A stretch of DNA of 64,000 nt from positions 11,307,501 to 11,371,500 of the forward strand of contig JAPVLO010000001.1 in the NCBI GenBank assembly GCA_027257055.1, given 5' to 3'. This DNA is from Cephalopachus bancanus. Taxonomy: Eukaryota > Chordata > Mammalia > Primates > Tarsiidae. The notes below the pieces were generated by a model. The model did not search any database. It had not been told where the DNA came from and saw only the letters and a list, made by a program, of their open reading frames with translations. Positions 49,110 to 60,911 of the stretch are shown piece by piece. The translations under genes and the position numbers were made by a program. The number at the start of each line of letters is the position of its first letter. Within the stretch, counting starts at the first letter, position 1.

Positions 49110-49365
49110 TGATTTACAGATAACCATCGGCAGGCTTGATTATCAGACTCCAGCTCAAATATTAGCTAAGTAACAGCCACTGAGTCACTTGATCTCTCTT
49201 GTCATCTTAGGTTCCTCAGTTGCAAGTGGAGATAATAATACCTGCCTCATAGTTTTGCTAGCAAAATTAAATCATAAAGTGTTTTTAGAAGGCTTTGTTG
49301 AGTATCTGACACTTGGAGAGTGCCGAATAGGTGGTTGCCATTAATAATAATCACAGTATATAAAC
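49110..49365 (-). mobile_element. MIR SINE, antisense
   Basis: GACTCCAGCTCAAATATTAG, GAGTCACTTGATCTCTCTTG, GGAGATAATAATACCTGCCT and CTCATAGTTTTGCTAGCAAA follow reverse MIR order. Confidence 0.75.
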
Positions 49366-49639
49366 AGAAGGTACAAATAACAACATCCATTCTTTGAAAT
49401 TTGCGGCATCAGAAGAGTACCTTATATGTATAATAATATGATGTATGATATTGATATGACTTGGAGAGGAGAAGGAGGTGAAAAATTTGTCCGATGTTTT
49501 CCCAAAACTACTCCACTGTCACTGAAATCCAGAAAAGTTGAATTCTGTGATGAAATCCCAGATTCCTTATCTGTACTTGCTAGAAAAACATCAGTTTCAA
49601 ATATTTCAGACTGTAATCCTAAAGCTGTATCCTACACCT

Positions 49640-49766
49640 ACATAAAGTGGTAGCTATCATTATCTCCATTTTGCAGATAACTGAGGAACAGCTTGCCAAT
49701 ATGACACAGGTAGTGAATGGTGGATCCAGATTAAAATTCAAGTCCATGTTCCTAATTCACATATAC
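49640..49766 (+). mobile_element. MIR SINE, 3-prime part
   Basis: CATTATCTCCATTTTGCAGA, TAACTGAGGAACAGCTTGCC and a GACACAGGTAGTGAATGG-type segment match forward MIR. Confidence 0.72.
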
Positions 49767-49777
49767 TGTCCTTCATA

Positions 49778-50357
49778 TATGAGGGGGGATACCCCCCAAA
49801 ATGGAATTATTTTTTGAAGGGAGGGCCCTTTGTAATACCAGCTTCCCCCACGTAGGAAATGTTCTAGGAACCCATGGGCATCAGTGTATCCGCTAGCATT
49901 GTTTTGAGAGGCTGCGTCTGGCTTCAGTGAATTTTTCCTTGGAGAGCCTTTCAACATATCTGGCCATTTCATGATGGGTGATTTTCGAGCACACTTGCCC
50001 ACACCGCACTGAGTGTTCAGCAGTTTTTGACCAAAACCAGCATGCCTCTCATGCCCCACCCTCCCTATTCACTTGTTCTCACTCTGAGCAACTTTTCTTT
50101 GTTTTCCCGGATGAAAAAAGTGTTCAAAGGGAAATGTTTTGCCGATGTGGAAGAGGTGAAACAAAACATGGCAGAAGGACTAAAAGGCATCAAAATGGAT
50201 GAGTTCAAAAACTGTTCTGAGCAATGGAAAAAGCGTCTCGGTAGGTATATTGCACCCAACGGCAAGTTCTTTGAAGGTGACCGAAGTTTAAATATGTAAA
50301 AATAAATGCACACTTTTTTAAATGAATAAATTCCAGATTTTTTTGGTACCCCTTATA
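49778..50357 (+). pseudogene. Deleted mariner-type DNA transposon with transposase remnant
   Basis: An element of about 580 bp, with TATGAGGGGGGATACC at the left and the reverse complement TATAAGGGGTACC at the right as decayed terminal inverted repeats, and TA at both ends. The forward frame at about 50027-50299 encodes the C-terminal part of a mariner-like transposase. It retains a HPPYS segment near residues 10-14, a basic FSRMKKVFKGK stretch, and a W-K-K-R-L then N-G-x-F-F-E-G-D ending. The third acidic catalytic position of the D,D34D triad is Asn (SNF), and the conserved block before it is degraded. The N-terminal DNA-binding and first catalytic regions are deleted, so it cannot transpose alone. 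Confidence 0.83.
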
Positions 50358-50519
50358 GATCACCCTAGGCATCCAACACTTACTGCTGCAGTAGAGTAAT
50401 TTCACCTAGAGCTAACACAGTTTGACAGAGTCCCAAATAAACAATTCTCTTATATTTAAATGTATTGATATAGTCTAAAATCTGATGAGACCATTAGCAG
50501 AATTTAAAAATTAGTTAGT

Positions 50520-50814
50520 AGCCAGGTGCAGTGTTCCACACCTGTCATCCCAGCACTTTGGGAGGCAGAGGTGAGAGGATTGCTGTAGTCCAGGGGTTCG
50601 AGACCAGCCTTGGCAACTTGGCAAGTCCTTATCTCTACAATAGATCAAAAGAATTGGCTGGGTGTGGTGGCACGCACCTGTGGTTCCAGGTCCTTGAAAG
50701 GCTGAGATGGAAGGATCACCTGAGCCCAGCAGGTTGAGGCTGCTGTGGCCATGATTGTGCCAATGCACTTCAGCCTTGGTGACAAAGTGAGACTCCTACT
50801 AAAAAAAAAAAAAA
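50520..50814 (+). mobile_element. Alu SINE (old to intermediate)
   Basis: A forward dimeric Alu, from AGCCAGGTGCAGTGTTCCAC to AGTGAGACTCCTACT with a poly-A tail that runs into a TA-rich microsatellite. Confidence 0.94.
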
Positions 50815-50905
50815 ATATATATGTATATATATTTATATATTACATGATTATATAATTGTATATTATATAATTATATATATTATATATAATAAATATATAA
50901 TAAAA
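50815..50905. repeat. TA-rich low-complexity tail of Alu
   Basis: ATATAT/TATATT alternations continue from the Alu poly-A, a common fate of Alu tails. Confidence 0.85.
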
Positions 50906-51349
50906 AATAAAAATTAGAAGTAGCATTTTAAAGATCTAGACAGAGATCTGCAAGATCAGTGGTAGAACAAGTGACTGAGGACTAGTAGGCACTCTCTATG
51001 GAAAGAAGAATTGGAGGTGGCCCCTCCTTGTCCTGGTAACACTGTCTAGAGACCACTTCCCCACCTTAGCAGCTGACATAATGCCTCTTCCTCTTCCGCA
51101 GTCTATCGAAACCACACTCTCTTAGAAATGGGTCTTTAAGCTCTCCATATAGTTCTATTCTTCTACCTCTTCCTCTTTTATTTTTATAACACCCTATATC
51201 TAACACTAAGTGTGTCCTGTTGGACCCGTTGATGTTCTAATTGATCATCTTCTCGTAGCCCATGAACTTATTGGGGGATATCTAGCTTGTCATGTATATG
51301 TATATGTAATATATATATTATATATATATGCATGTGTGTATGTTTGTAT
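50906..51349. other. Unassigned sequence
   Basis: No gene. ATATAT low complexity lies near 51295-51330. Confidence 0.45.
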
Positions 51350-51480
51350 TACACATATAAATTATGATGCAAATGTAATTAATTAATATCAAGTAATTAT
51401 ATTTACACATATAAATTATGATACAAATGTAATTAATTGTATTATACATATGAATTATGACACAAATGTAATTAATTAAT
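51350..51480 (+). repeat. Three copies of an AT-rich ~34-bp unit
   Basis: TACACATATAAATTATGAT followed by (G/A)CAAATGTAATTAATT occurs at about 51350, 51404 and 51445, with unequal spacers and a few substitutions. Confidence 0.85.
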
Positions 51481-52189
51481 TACCATCTTTGATAATATTT
51501 TGGTAATTCAAATATGGATTATGTGGCACCTGAATGAGAAACGTAATGTGGAAAGGCATCCTAGTAAAGAAATGACATAATTGCACATCAGCCCACAAGT
51601 TTATTAACACTATCATTACAAAATATTAAATATGAGGTTTAAGTTCCCAAATCTAGGATTTAAAGTCATGTGTATATTCTGTGACTTCAGATAATGGAGG
51701 TTAACATACGAAAATGTTATTTTGTTAATAACATTGATGTGGAATCATTAAATGCAAAGTATCTCAATTACCTTTGAAGAAAATCAGTAGAAAGTAATAC
51801 CCTTCTTGTACTAATCTATGACATCATTTCTTACATTTAACAATTGAGGGTAAAAGTAGGTCTGCCAGTGTTTTTGGTAAAGAGAATGAGAAGGAAATAT
51901 GGCTTTTAAGTGGAAAAATATAGTACCACCTGCTGTATTCAGAATTGAATTATTCTGAAATTTTTAAGAGGTTCCCTAAGTATATAAAGATATGTGTCAC
52001 ATGAGGTGAGGGTTAGTCTATCAATTTTAGCTCAGAAAAATATAACTATACACAAATTCAGTCTTTATTTCTTTAACTTTGAAAACATATTAGTCTTCCT
52101 AACAAGCTGCAGAAAGAGTACAAAGAAACCTAACATAATTTTTCCATAAAATCCCCAAATGTTAAAATTTTAGTACATTTACATGATAA
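51481..52189. other. Unassigned AT-rich sequence
   Basis: No gene or confident repeat. Confidence 0.45.
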
Positions 52190-52610
52190 TTCTGTGTGTA
52201 TGTGTCATTGTGCATATGTAATTCCTTTTTTGGACTAACTGAGAACAATTCCAGATGTAATGTCTCTTTGCCACCACACACTTTAATGATTATTTAAACA
52301 AGGGCAATTTTCTGTATAACCAAAGTAAAATTATCAAAATCAGGAAATTAATATTAAGTATTATTAACTAACCTATAGAATGTACTGTAATTTTGCCAAT
52401 TTTCCCTGTAACATTCTTTATAGAAATTTTTCAATTTTTTTTCTAGTGTAGGATTCAATCTAGGTTCTCATATTTTATTCTCTATCATAATCCTTCTGTT
52501 CCTTTAATCTGGAACACTTATTGAGTGTATCTTTGCTATTCAATACCTTGGCATTTCTAAAAAGTGCAGACCATTTAATTTTTAGAAACTCTCTGTTTTG
52601 ATTTGTATGA
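52190..52610 (-). mobile_element. L1 LINE 3-prime region, antisense (old L1M type)
   Basis: TAAAATTATCAAAATCAGGA, GTAATTTTGCCAATTTTCCC, CTAGTGTAGGATTCAATCTA and CTTTAATCTGGAACACTTAT follow a reverse L1M 3-prime UTR. Confidence 0.72.
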
Positions 52611-52779
52611 AGTTTCTTCATCAAACAAATGGCATTCCTTTACTAAAATAAGATTATTAATTTACAAAACAGTCAAACCATCACATCAACAAAACCATTC
52701 CAGATGTTGCTACTTCTGAGGAACTTCAATATTCAGACATCTTTACAGCATCCTTGGATATATTCCTTCCTTTGTCTTA

Positions 52780-52890
52780 AATGCTTTTCCCTCTGTGTCC
52801 TCTTGGTTAATTTCCAGTTCATTTAAATTCAAGCCTTACTGTTTCTGAATCTATACCTTGAGCTAAGAATTTCTCCTCTGTGCTAGTGGA
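52780..52890 (+). mobile_element. L2 LINE fragment
   Basis: CTTTTCCCTCTGTGTCCTCT, TTAAATTCAAGCCTTACTG and CTCCTCTGTGCTAGTGGAGC resemble the L2 3-prime region. It is diverged. Confidence 0.5.
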
Positions 52891-53079
52891 GCATTGATTA
52901 ATTCATTCATTATTAATTCATCCATCTTTATTGTTAAAATAAACATAAATGAACCACTTAATGAAGCTTTGATATTTCTACCCATTTTTTAAATACATAG
53001 AATAATTTATCATCTTGTTGTTAACACTTCAACACATTGAGATAACATCTGATCCTTGTCTCTCTTCTATAATCATAGT

Positions 53080-53440
53080 CAAGGTCACTATAATGTCAGA
53101 TTTTTATCCACCAGTATCTCTCTTATTGAACTCTTCCTCATTATTCAAAAGTCATTACTTTGGTTCAGGCCCTTTATCACACCACTTATTGAATATTAAA
53201 AGAGGTTTCCAAATTTTCAGTTATTCTTGTTTCAGAGCATTTTGTAAATAGGTGATTAGTCTTTGTTAGACACTCCTTTGATTAAGAATGTGAAGAGCTT
53301 GAAAAGGAAACAAAGGTGAGTTTTGCTACACCGAGTGGAAAGCTAGATTAATCATCTGCAATCCTAGCTGGGCCTTGGCTTACAGGATCTGAGGTCAAAT
53401 GCAAATTTCTTGATCTGGCATTGAAGGTTTTCCATAATTT
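53080..53440 (+). mobile_element. L2 LINE fragment
   Basis: GTCAAGGTCACTATAATGTC at the start and TTCTTGATCTGGCATTGAAG near the end match L2 segments in correct order. The middle is poorly conserved. Confidence 0.45.
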
Positions 53441-54558
53441 AAAAGTTATTTTACTGTTTATTTACTTTTAAAAAATTGTTGCTTTTGTTGCTGTTGTTTT
53501 TCCTTTAGTCACTTAATTTTTTTAAATTTGGTATTCTTCCTGTATATAATACATATACCTGTGCCTATTAGTACCCTCTATATTAGCAAACCCGTACATA
53601 TTACCTGTAATTTTGTGTCCACTGGAAATCATTGTGGTAACCTTGATCACTCCTGCCTTCTTGTTTTCACTATCACCAAAGCCTTATTTTATTATATCTC
53701 TAAATCTTGGAGCGCTGCATCCAAAGTATGTATTTAGAATCAACTTTATGCACTTCTTAGAATGTCTCCTCTATGAATGAAGAGATCTCAATTGCTGGAA
53801 TCTTGTATTTAAGTAACACTCCATTTCTTAGTTATTTAAATTCTATGGCTATGTACCATTCCATATATTTGAGTCTTATGTAAATTCCCATTTATCTGTA
53901 TTTTCTCATCTCAGCTTTGTGTGCTTTGAGGTCACCTTTATCATCCAAGACATGAATTCACAATACATATAAAAGAACAACAACAAAACCAGAGCTGTTC
54001 ACCCATGGCTAGCACTGAGCAAGGGATGGAAATGAAGGAGACAAGCTATCTGCAATTTTTAATGCAATTCATAAGTGAGAAGGTAAATATATAAGTATAT
54101 AAAATTTCATTTCATCTTACTGTACAAAATATTACACTGAGTAAAATCATCATTTATTGTGCTCCTATTATTATTTTTTCAGCATGCTGTTAACTGTCAG
54201 TTTTGGGTATTGGGTGCCAGTTATTTTTATAACCCTAATCTGAAGACTTATTCTTATAATTACTGTTCTTAAAAAAAAAAATCATGGGCTATGTAGTTCT
54301 TGACCTTTACATTGATATTTAACAGAAGTCTCTTAGCAACCTCTTGTTTTCCTAAGCCTGTCTCTATAACCCTTGCACTAGTTCTTCTGTCCTATTTATT
54401 TCTGTTAACTTATGAATTTGTTTGTAACAAGGTTATTTTACACAAATTAAGTAAGATTTATAGCTCTCATAGTTGTTTTTCAGTCATTAAATTTTCTTAC
54501 CTGAGAGCAAGTAGGAGTTATTAAAAGGATCAGAATGTACTTATGCTTACTTTTTAAT
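53441..54558. other. Unassigned AT-rich sequence
   Basis: No gene or confident repeat. Confidence 0.45.
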
Positions 54559-54595
54559 TATGAGAAAAGTTAAGATGTGAAAAACAGATAATTAT
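54559..54595 (+). repeat. 37-bp segment repeated at 55241
   Basis: TATGAGAAAAGTTAAGATGT and the following GAAAAACAGATAATTAT recur 682 bp downstream with two mismatches. Confidence 0.85.
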
Positions 54596-54709
54596 ATTAT
54601 AGCTTTGCATAAAGCATTACAATTTTTAAAAATTGTTCATTACTCTTAGGATAAAGGAAATATGCTTAGCAGAATGACATCACATTTTTAGAAACTAAAA
54701 GATGTCCGA

Positions 54710-54996
54710 GGCCAGGCACGGTGGTTCAAGCCTGTACTCCCACACTTTGGGAGGTCAAGGCAAGAGGATTGCCTGAGCTCAGAGTTTCAAGAACAGCCTG
54801 GGCAACTTGGTGACACCTCGTCTGTACAATAAATAAAAAAATAAGCCAGGTGTGGTAGTGCATGCCTATAGTTCCAGCTACTTGGAAGGCTGGAGTGGAA
54901 GGATCGCCTGATCCCAGCAGGTTGAGGCTGCAGTGGCTGTGAGCACGCCACTGCACTCCAGCCTGGGAGACAGAATGAGACTCCAACTCAAAAAAA
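54710..54996 (+). mobile_element. Alu SINE (intermediate age)
   Basis: A forward Alu starting GGCCAGGCACGGTGGTTCAA and ending ACTCCAACTCA with a short A tail. AAAAGATGTC on both sides (about 54697 and 54996) is the target-site duplication. Confidence 0.95.
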
Positions 54997-56030
54997 AAGA
55001 TGTCTGCTTTGCCATGAATTTAATTCTATTCATATAACATTAAAATATGGTGCACAATAATATTAAATAGACCTCAAGTGGTTTAAACCCATTAAGTTAA
55101 TTTCCTCGTAAATACTCCAAATTGTTTTCTAGTATGTCAGTGAATTAAAATTAAACACCCAATGACCCTTCTTTAATTTATAAGATTTAGAGGTTCAGTT
55201 CTCATAACTATGAATAGATGAATCTTCAACACCATCAATATATGAGAAAACTTAAGATGTGAAAACCAGATAATTATGTAAAATCATCAATATATAGTTC
55301 ATGAAAAGCAACACAGGCAAATTACAAGGACTAAAATCGTTTGTAGAAGAAAATTTCCCTAGTGTTTGAAGAGGTGATTCCTGACTTATAAAGGCTAGAA
55401 TTACATCACTAAATCTTTTCATAAAACTATTTTATAACATTAAGAAATCCTATTGTAATAATGCACCTCATTTTCAAAAAACTAACATATTTTGGCATTG
55501 TATCTTGAGCAATCATCAATAATCACATCTCATGACAGAGTTTGGTAGGCTACTTACATGTTATCTACCACTTGTGATATTAGACTCATTGCGAGTTGCA
55601 CTGTGCTAACAATATAGCTACATTTTAAAGCTAATATTTACAGATCATATAGTATGTTCCAGAAATTATAAGACATCTTTTCCATGTGTAATTTTATCTT
55701 TGGAGGAAAAAAATGCTTAACTGTTTCTGAAGTTAGCATTGTGATTTACTATAGATTGCTATGTTTTAAAATGTATTTATAAATACTATAATTTGTCTTT
55801 CTTAAGGTCCTAATTGGGTGTCATATCAATAAAGCCTCACCAATCAAAACGTTCATTTGACATTTAAATTAATATACATGAGTTAATTCAGCTTTAAGTT
55901 ATATACAACTTATTGACATATTTATGGCAAATAATTCATAAGTCACTTAAGTTATGCCAGACAGAGGATGTTTGGTTTCTACTTTAATTCTATGAAAACT
56001 CTCCAGAGTTTTGAAGAATTTACATAAGAT
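54997..56030. other. Unassigned AT-rich sequence
   Basis: No gene. It contains the 37-bp duplicate at 55241-55277. Confidence 0.45.
55241..55277 (+). repeat. 37-bp segment, copy of 54559
   Basis: Two mismatches to the upstream copy; the flanks are unrelated. Confidence 0.85.
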
Positions 56031-56275
56031 TCAAAACATGAGTATTTCAGAGTTTTGAAGAAGAAGTCATGGTTCCTCCAATCCTGCTTTGCTACTTGGG
56101 GTTCATGTTAATCTTAATCCTATAATCGATTCTACCGTAGTTAAGCAAATACTCAAAACATGAGTATTTCAGAGTTTTGAAGAAGAAGTCATGGTTCCTC
56201 CAATCCTGCTTTGCTACTTGGGGTTCATGTTAATCTTAATCCTATAATCGATTCTACCGTAGTTAAGCAAGTACT
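56031..56275 (+). repeat. 122-bp near-perfect tandem duplication
   Basis: Copy 1 (56031-56152) and copy 2 (56153-56275) differ by one extra G (four versus five G after CTACTT) and one A/G change near the end. It matches no recognised repeat. A shorter CAGAGTTTTGAAGAA motif also occurs just upstream at 56004. Confidence 0.98.
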
Positions 56276-56329
56276 CAGCAAGATTCACTTCTACCCTAAA
56301 GAATCACATCCATGAACTGACAGAGCCAG

Positions 56330-56470
56330 AAAGGTTTCAGTCTGATTCTCGGTGTCCCCACTTCATGGCTATGTGGCATGAGGAAAGTCAACCACCGAGA
56401 GCCTTGGTTTCCCCATCTGCTAATGCTGATAATCTTGCGACCTCATGCAGGTGTGTGAATAAGTGGGTGA
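56330..56470 (-). mobile_element. MIR SINE, antisense
   Basis: GGCTATGTGGCATGAGGAAA, GCCTTGGTTTCCCCATCTGC and a following TGATAAT segment follow reverse MIR. Confidence 0.68.
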
Positions 56471-57487
56471 CATTACAGCAAGTACCCGACACCACGTAGG
56501 GTGACAGTGACAGACAGCCTGAGCTGAGCCCAAAGTCAAATTCAGGGCTGTGTCACAAGATACAGCTGGTAGACCCCTGGGCTCCTCTTTGAAGGAAGTT
56601 TCATGTTCCAATTTCTGTAGAGAAACAGCGAGGACAGAACTGTGTCTGTCCTGTCTGGTTCCCTGGTCTCAGGCCAGAGGAGACCCGCGGGGGTGGAGAG
56701 TGGGGGTGGGGAAAGTTAATGATGAGAAGTTTTAAAAAAATACTCATTTTGGGAGAGAATTGGGAGACCTGAGTCAGAGTCCACTGCTTTCAAGAGTGGA
56801 TGAAGAAGGTCAATGTGGAGTTAGTTCTGCACACAACACAGGGTGCCTCTAGCCCAGGGAGGATTGATGAAAGCAATGCAACCAGTCACCAGGAGCCCTT
56901 GAAGCTGGGGGCTCAGGGAGGCTTCCCCTGGCCAAGGAGGAGGCAGCCCCAGACAGCAGACCCAGAGAGGGCATAAGCCAAGATCCAGGATTAAAGCAGG
57001 CCACGGTTCCATCACGTTAGATCTATTATTTACACCAGTTTTAGCAGCAGAATGTGAAATGCTCTCTCCCTTCCTAACAGCTTCAGAGAGTGGCTTACCC
57101 TTCCCATCCGCTGCTTGCAGTTTTATGTTGTGCTTGTGCGAGTTTCTCTCCCTCTCCAGCCACCACTAAAGCATCATGATAAATCTCGCCATTGCTCCCG
57201 TGCCTGAAGGTTCTCGCCTCTGCAGAATGCACAAGCAGCCTGGCTCGTAGGGTTAGAATGCCAGTGGGCTGAAGGAGGAGTGTGGGGAATGCTTAAGTAG
57301 GGGAGGAAGAAGCGTCTCTAGGCAGGAGGCATGCCAAGCAGCATTGCAATTCCAGGGCATAGACAAGGAGGGCTGGAGAGCTTTGAGCCTAAACGACCCA
57401 GAGGGGCCACCCTTCGATGATTTTTTTTCTCTCTCATAAATATCACAGGTACAAAGGACAAGGTTGAGGTGTGAAACCATCACTTTG
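56471..57487. other. Unassigned sequence of higher GC content
   Basis: The GC-richest kilobase of the window outside Alus. No exon, CpG island or repeat is recognised. Short frames (56821-57015 and 57253-57483, reverse strand) have no identifiable domain. Confidence 0.45.
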
Positions 57488-57600
57488 AGTGATCTTTGCT
57501 ACTGTCTAATTATTTTAGTTGAAGGCAAATAAAATAATCAATTGATCATTTAGCAGGCTGCTTAATTAGATTGTGAGTCACCATGCCTAATCCTTAGAAT
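57488..57600. promoter_or_regulatory. Candidate conserved noncoding element
   Basis: It has no repeat signature and is dense in homeodomain-type motifs: TAATTA at 57507-57512, the palindrome ATCAATTGAT at 57537-57546, and TTAATTA at 57562-57568. An AP-1-type TGAGTCA follows at 57574-57580. Regulatory function is inferred from motif density only. Confidence 0.3.
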
Positions 57601-58400
57601 AGGGCTCTGAGCAGGACAATACACATTTCTTTGTGCAAATTATCACTCAAAATTTATTTTGTGAGGGGAGAAGATGTTTGACTATAGTCACAAATTCAGG
57701 GAACAAATTTGGGATGCTCTTCGGAAACCCAATTTCACTTTGGGTAATAATCGTTAAGGTTTTTCTGCTTATTCAATTTGCTGCATTGTTAATTATTACA
57801 TTATTCAACAGGTGTCCTCCCTAAGAATAACGAACAAAAAAAGTGAATATAATAGGGGAAGCTTCCCTAATTAGGAAAAAAAATAAACTTTATAGAAAAT
57901 TTTTGTAAGAAATTCAGTTTTACTACCTGCAACTTATATGGTTATATAAAAATTGATAACTAGCCAAATATAGTATCACACATAATCTGTGTACATCCTT
58001 TTAATGATTGAAAGGCTATCATATGTGTTTTGAATGTTGCTGAAGTCAAGCCAAGTACCCTAACATTAACCAAGCAAAATAATTTACTTGACAAATATTT
58101 AAATGACTTTATTACTCAAATTATTATTAAATATACTCAAATTCTAAATCAATACCTTTTGTTACAGTTTAGTCTATGGATACATCATATTTTCAAAAAA
58201 AGGATATATTCTTCTCTTAAAAGTTATCATTCTGGTTCTGTTCTTAAGCTAAACTTGTTTTAGCTAAAGACAATTCCACGACATTCTTATAGATACAAGG
58301 TTTGTTGTAGAAAAGAGGAATGGAAAGTTTATATTGGGCATAGATGTGTGTGTGTCTGATAATAATTACTTTTGCTTGTCTTCAAAATCTATGCTATTTT
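57601..58400. other. Unassigned sequence
   Basis: No gene or confident repeat. Confidence 0.45.
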
Positions 58401-58437
58401 AATATATATTATATTATATATATATATATATATATAT
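58401..58437. repeat. (TA)n microsatellite
   Basis: Alternating TA, nearly pure. Confidence 0.95.
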
Positions 58438-58599
58438 GGAAAAGTCTTGGGAAATAATAGTTGGGTTAAAACATTTTTCCTCTTTTTCTTTAACATTAAA
58501 ACTCAAGAGGACTTACAGAACTATGCTGAATTCACATTTGTTTTATTGTTCAACAGTTGCTGCTGATTAGGCTCTGCTTATCTGCCAGTATTTGGTAGA

Positions 58600-58700
58600 A
58601 GAAGATAATGAGAAAGAAAGAAGGAAAAGAACAAGGAGGAGGAGCAGGAGGTGAAGCATCTGAAGGAGGAAGAGGAGAAGAAGAAAGATAAGAAATAATC
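58600..58700 (+). repeat. GA-rich low-complexity tract
   Basis: GAAGAAG, GGAGGAGGAG and AGAGGAGAAGAAGAAAG blocks with a few pyrimidines. The Leu-rich frame on the opposite strand (58567-58782) is an artefact of it. Confidence 0.85.
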
Positions 58701-58944
58701 TGCTAAGTGATGGAAGAGAAGCAAGTACATTCAGTATTACACAAATTGTGTACTGTGTTTTTTCTAGCCTCTGAAATGCCATATGTGTTGGGTTGTGATT
58801 ATGTACAACAGCTTACCTTCCTCCAAATAGCAGATTGGTTTAATTGGATGCTTAAATATCGCCAAAAAAGTAATATCTATTCTGTACTTGTTTTTATGGT
58901 CAAAGGCTAGCTTCTTAACAAAAATGCTGTGTCTTAGGTTTTCT

Positions 58945-59242
58945 GTTTTTGTTTTTGAGTCAGTCTCACCCTGTTGTCCAGACTGCAGTGTCTAGATTAT
59001 GCAGTGGCATAATCACTGCTACCGCAAACTCCACCTGCTGGGCTCAGGTGATCCTTCTGCCTGTTTTCCAAGTAGCTGGGACTGTGGTATGTGCCACCAC
59101 ACACGGCTAATGTTTGATTTATTGTAGAGAAGAGGTTTTACTGTTTTGGCCAGGCTGGTCTCGAACTCCTGGGTTTAGACAATCCTTTTACCTCTGCTTC
59201 CCAAAGTACTAGGATTATAGGCATGAGCCATCGCGCATGGCC
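58945..59242 (-). mobile_element. Alu SINE (old)
   Basis: A reverse dimeric Alu, from TTTGAGTCAGTCTCACCCTG to ATCGCGCATGGCC. It includes a small internal duplication around CAGTGTCTAGATTATGCAGTG. Confidence 0.93.
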
Positions 59243-60890
59243 GTTTGTTAGATTTTTTTGTTTATTTGTTTTTAAAGCATTCATTCAACAAAATTTAGTG
59301 GTCACTATGCCTTGAAACAAAACAAACAGCAAACAAAAAAACATAATATATAATAAATTATTATATTTAAGGTATAATAGAGGTAAGTTGGATGAGATGA
59401 TAATTTCACATAGCCTCATCACATTCGGGAAAAAGATGAAAACCTTGGAAAAAGTATGGGTTGACCATGGAAACATTTGCATGCAGCTGGGTGGACAAGG
59501 TAGAGAACGTCTCTTTAATGGTTGTGTCTCATCTTAACCTCCCCCTCTGAGTCATGCAATGGACAAGCCCCTAATTCACATCTCATTTTGGCTTGATTGG
59601 GAATATTTTACTTTTCTCTACGCCTGTGATTCTTTAATATTCCTGAGCTTAGCAAAGGACCTTAATTGGTTGTTAGTGTTTATGCTATCAAATATTTTAC
59701 CTGACACGTGTTACTTTTAATGGTACACTATTTGTTATCCACTTTACCAATCTTTTAAGTCAACTTTTCTTTGTTCTTTTCTATAGCAGAGAAATTGTCA
59801 TTGAATTTGGGCTTGTCTGACAGCTACTGCTTATACTAAAAAAGTGAGCTTAAATTCCTTTCCTCCCAGTGGGTAAATCCTCAAACATCATCCAAGTATC
59901 CGGGATCTGAGCTCTTATACATGTTCAAAATGGTTCCTTTGGTCTCAACATGAACCAGCTGGTAGATATTCACACCTTCAAAACTAAAATCAATAGGATG
60001 AGAAAAGTGGAGGTTTTGCCAAGGAACATGCTTCCCAATAAACTGAAGTTAATAACAGAAGACTTAGAGATTATTCCTACAATCAATAGTTACTTTAAAT
60101 CCTGTCTTTCCTAATAAAAGCAAAAGGAATTTACGTGTGGTTGGGATTATGGCTGATAGAGTCAGTAGGGCTTAGAGTACTTCACACAAGCTGCAGTGCA
60201 TGGTCTTTGACTTGAACTGCGATTCTCCTCACTGCAAACATTATCATCATCGTCAAGCACTAATTTGTAATCCATGTCTTTCTATTTGGCTCATTTTCAC
60301 TCGACTTGAATTTCAATGTAATCTGTGAATTATAGAAAACAGTGCATATAAAGTTTCAGTACAGATGCTAATATACAGTAATAAAGCTATTTTTATCGTC
60401 TGTAGACCCTGAGATTTGCCACAGCTTCAAACATTAAATGTCCAATGTATCCTCAGTCTAATTTTCTTATAAATCTCTGTAGATTATTGAATATATGAAC
60501 TGTATTAAACAGTACTCTACCTTGCAAACAGCAGAAGTAGATTTTGATTGATTATACCAGAAAATAAATATTTTGGAATTGTCTGAAGACCTGGCAAACT
60601 AGACTGGGGAAATGAGTGCAGTATGGCCCAAATCACTGTCAGAATCTCACTGAAGAGCTAACCTACCGAGGATGCTGTTGTCTACAGAAGACACTGGGAT
60701 TCTCATCTGTGCTGCTGACACCAGACGTTAGGACTGTATGCTGTCTCCGCTGCTCTAGAAAATGGATGATAATGATTCCTCCTTCAATTACTGTGATTTC
60801 TTAGAAGCCTAGCCTTTTTGAGACAGAAGAGCACACAGTTTTGGAGAACAGAACACCGAAACACAGAAAATTTTTGTGTTTTTTTTCTCC
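59243..60890. other. Unassigned sequence, repeat-poor
   Basis: 1.6 kb with no recognised interspersed repeat after about 59480 and no gene. It is a candidate for retained unique sequence. Confidence 0.45.
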
Positions 60891-60911
60891 GTGTGCACGC
60901 GCAGGCGCGCG

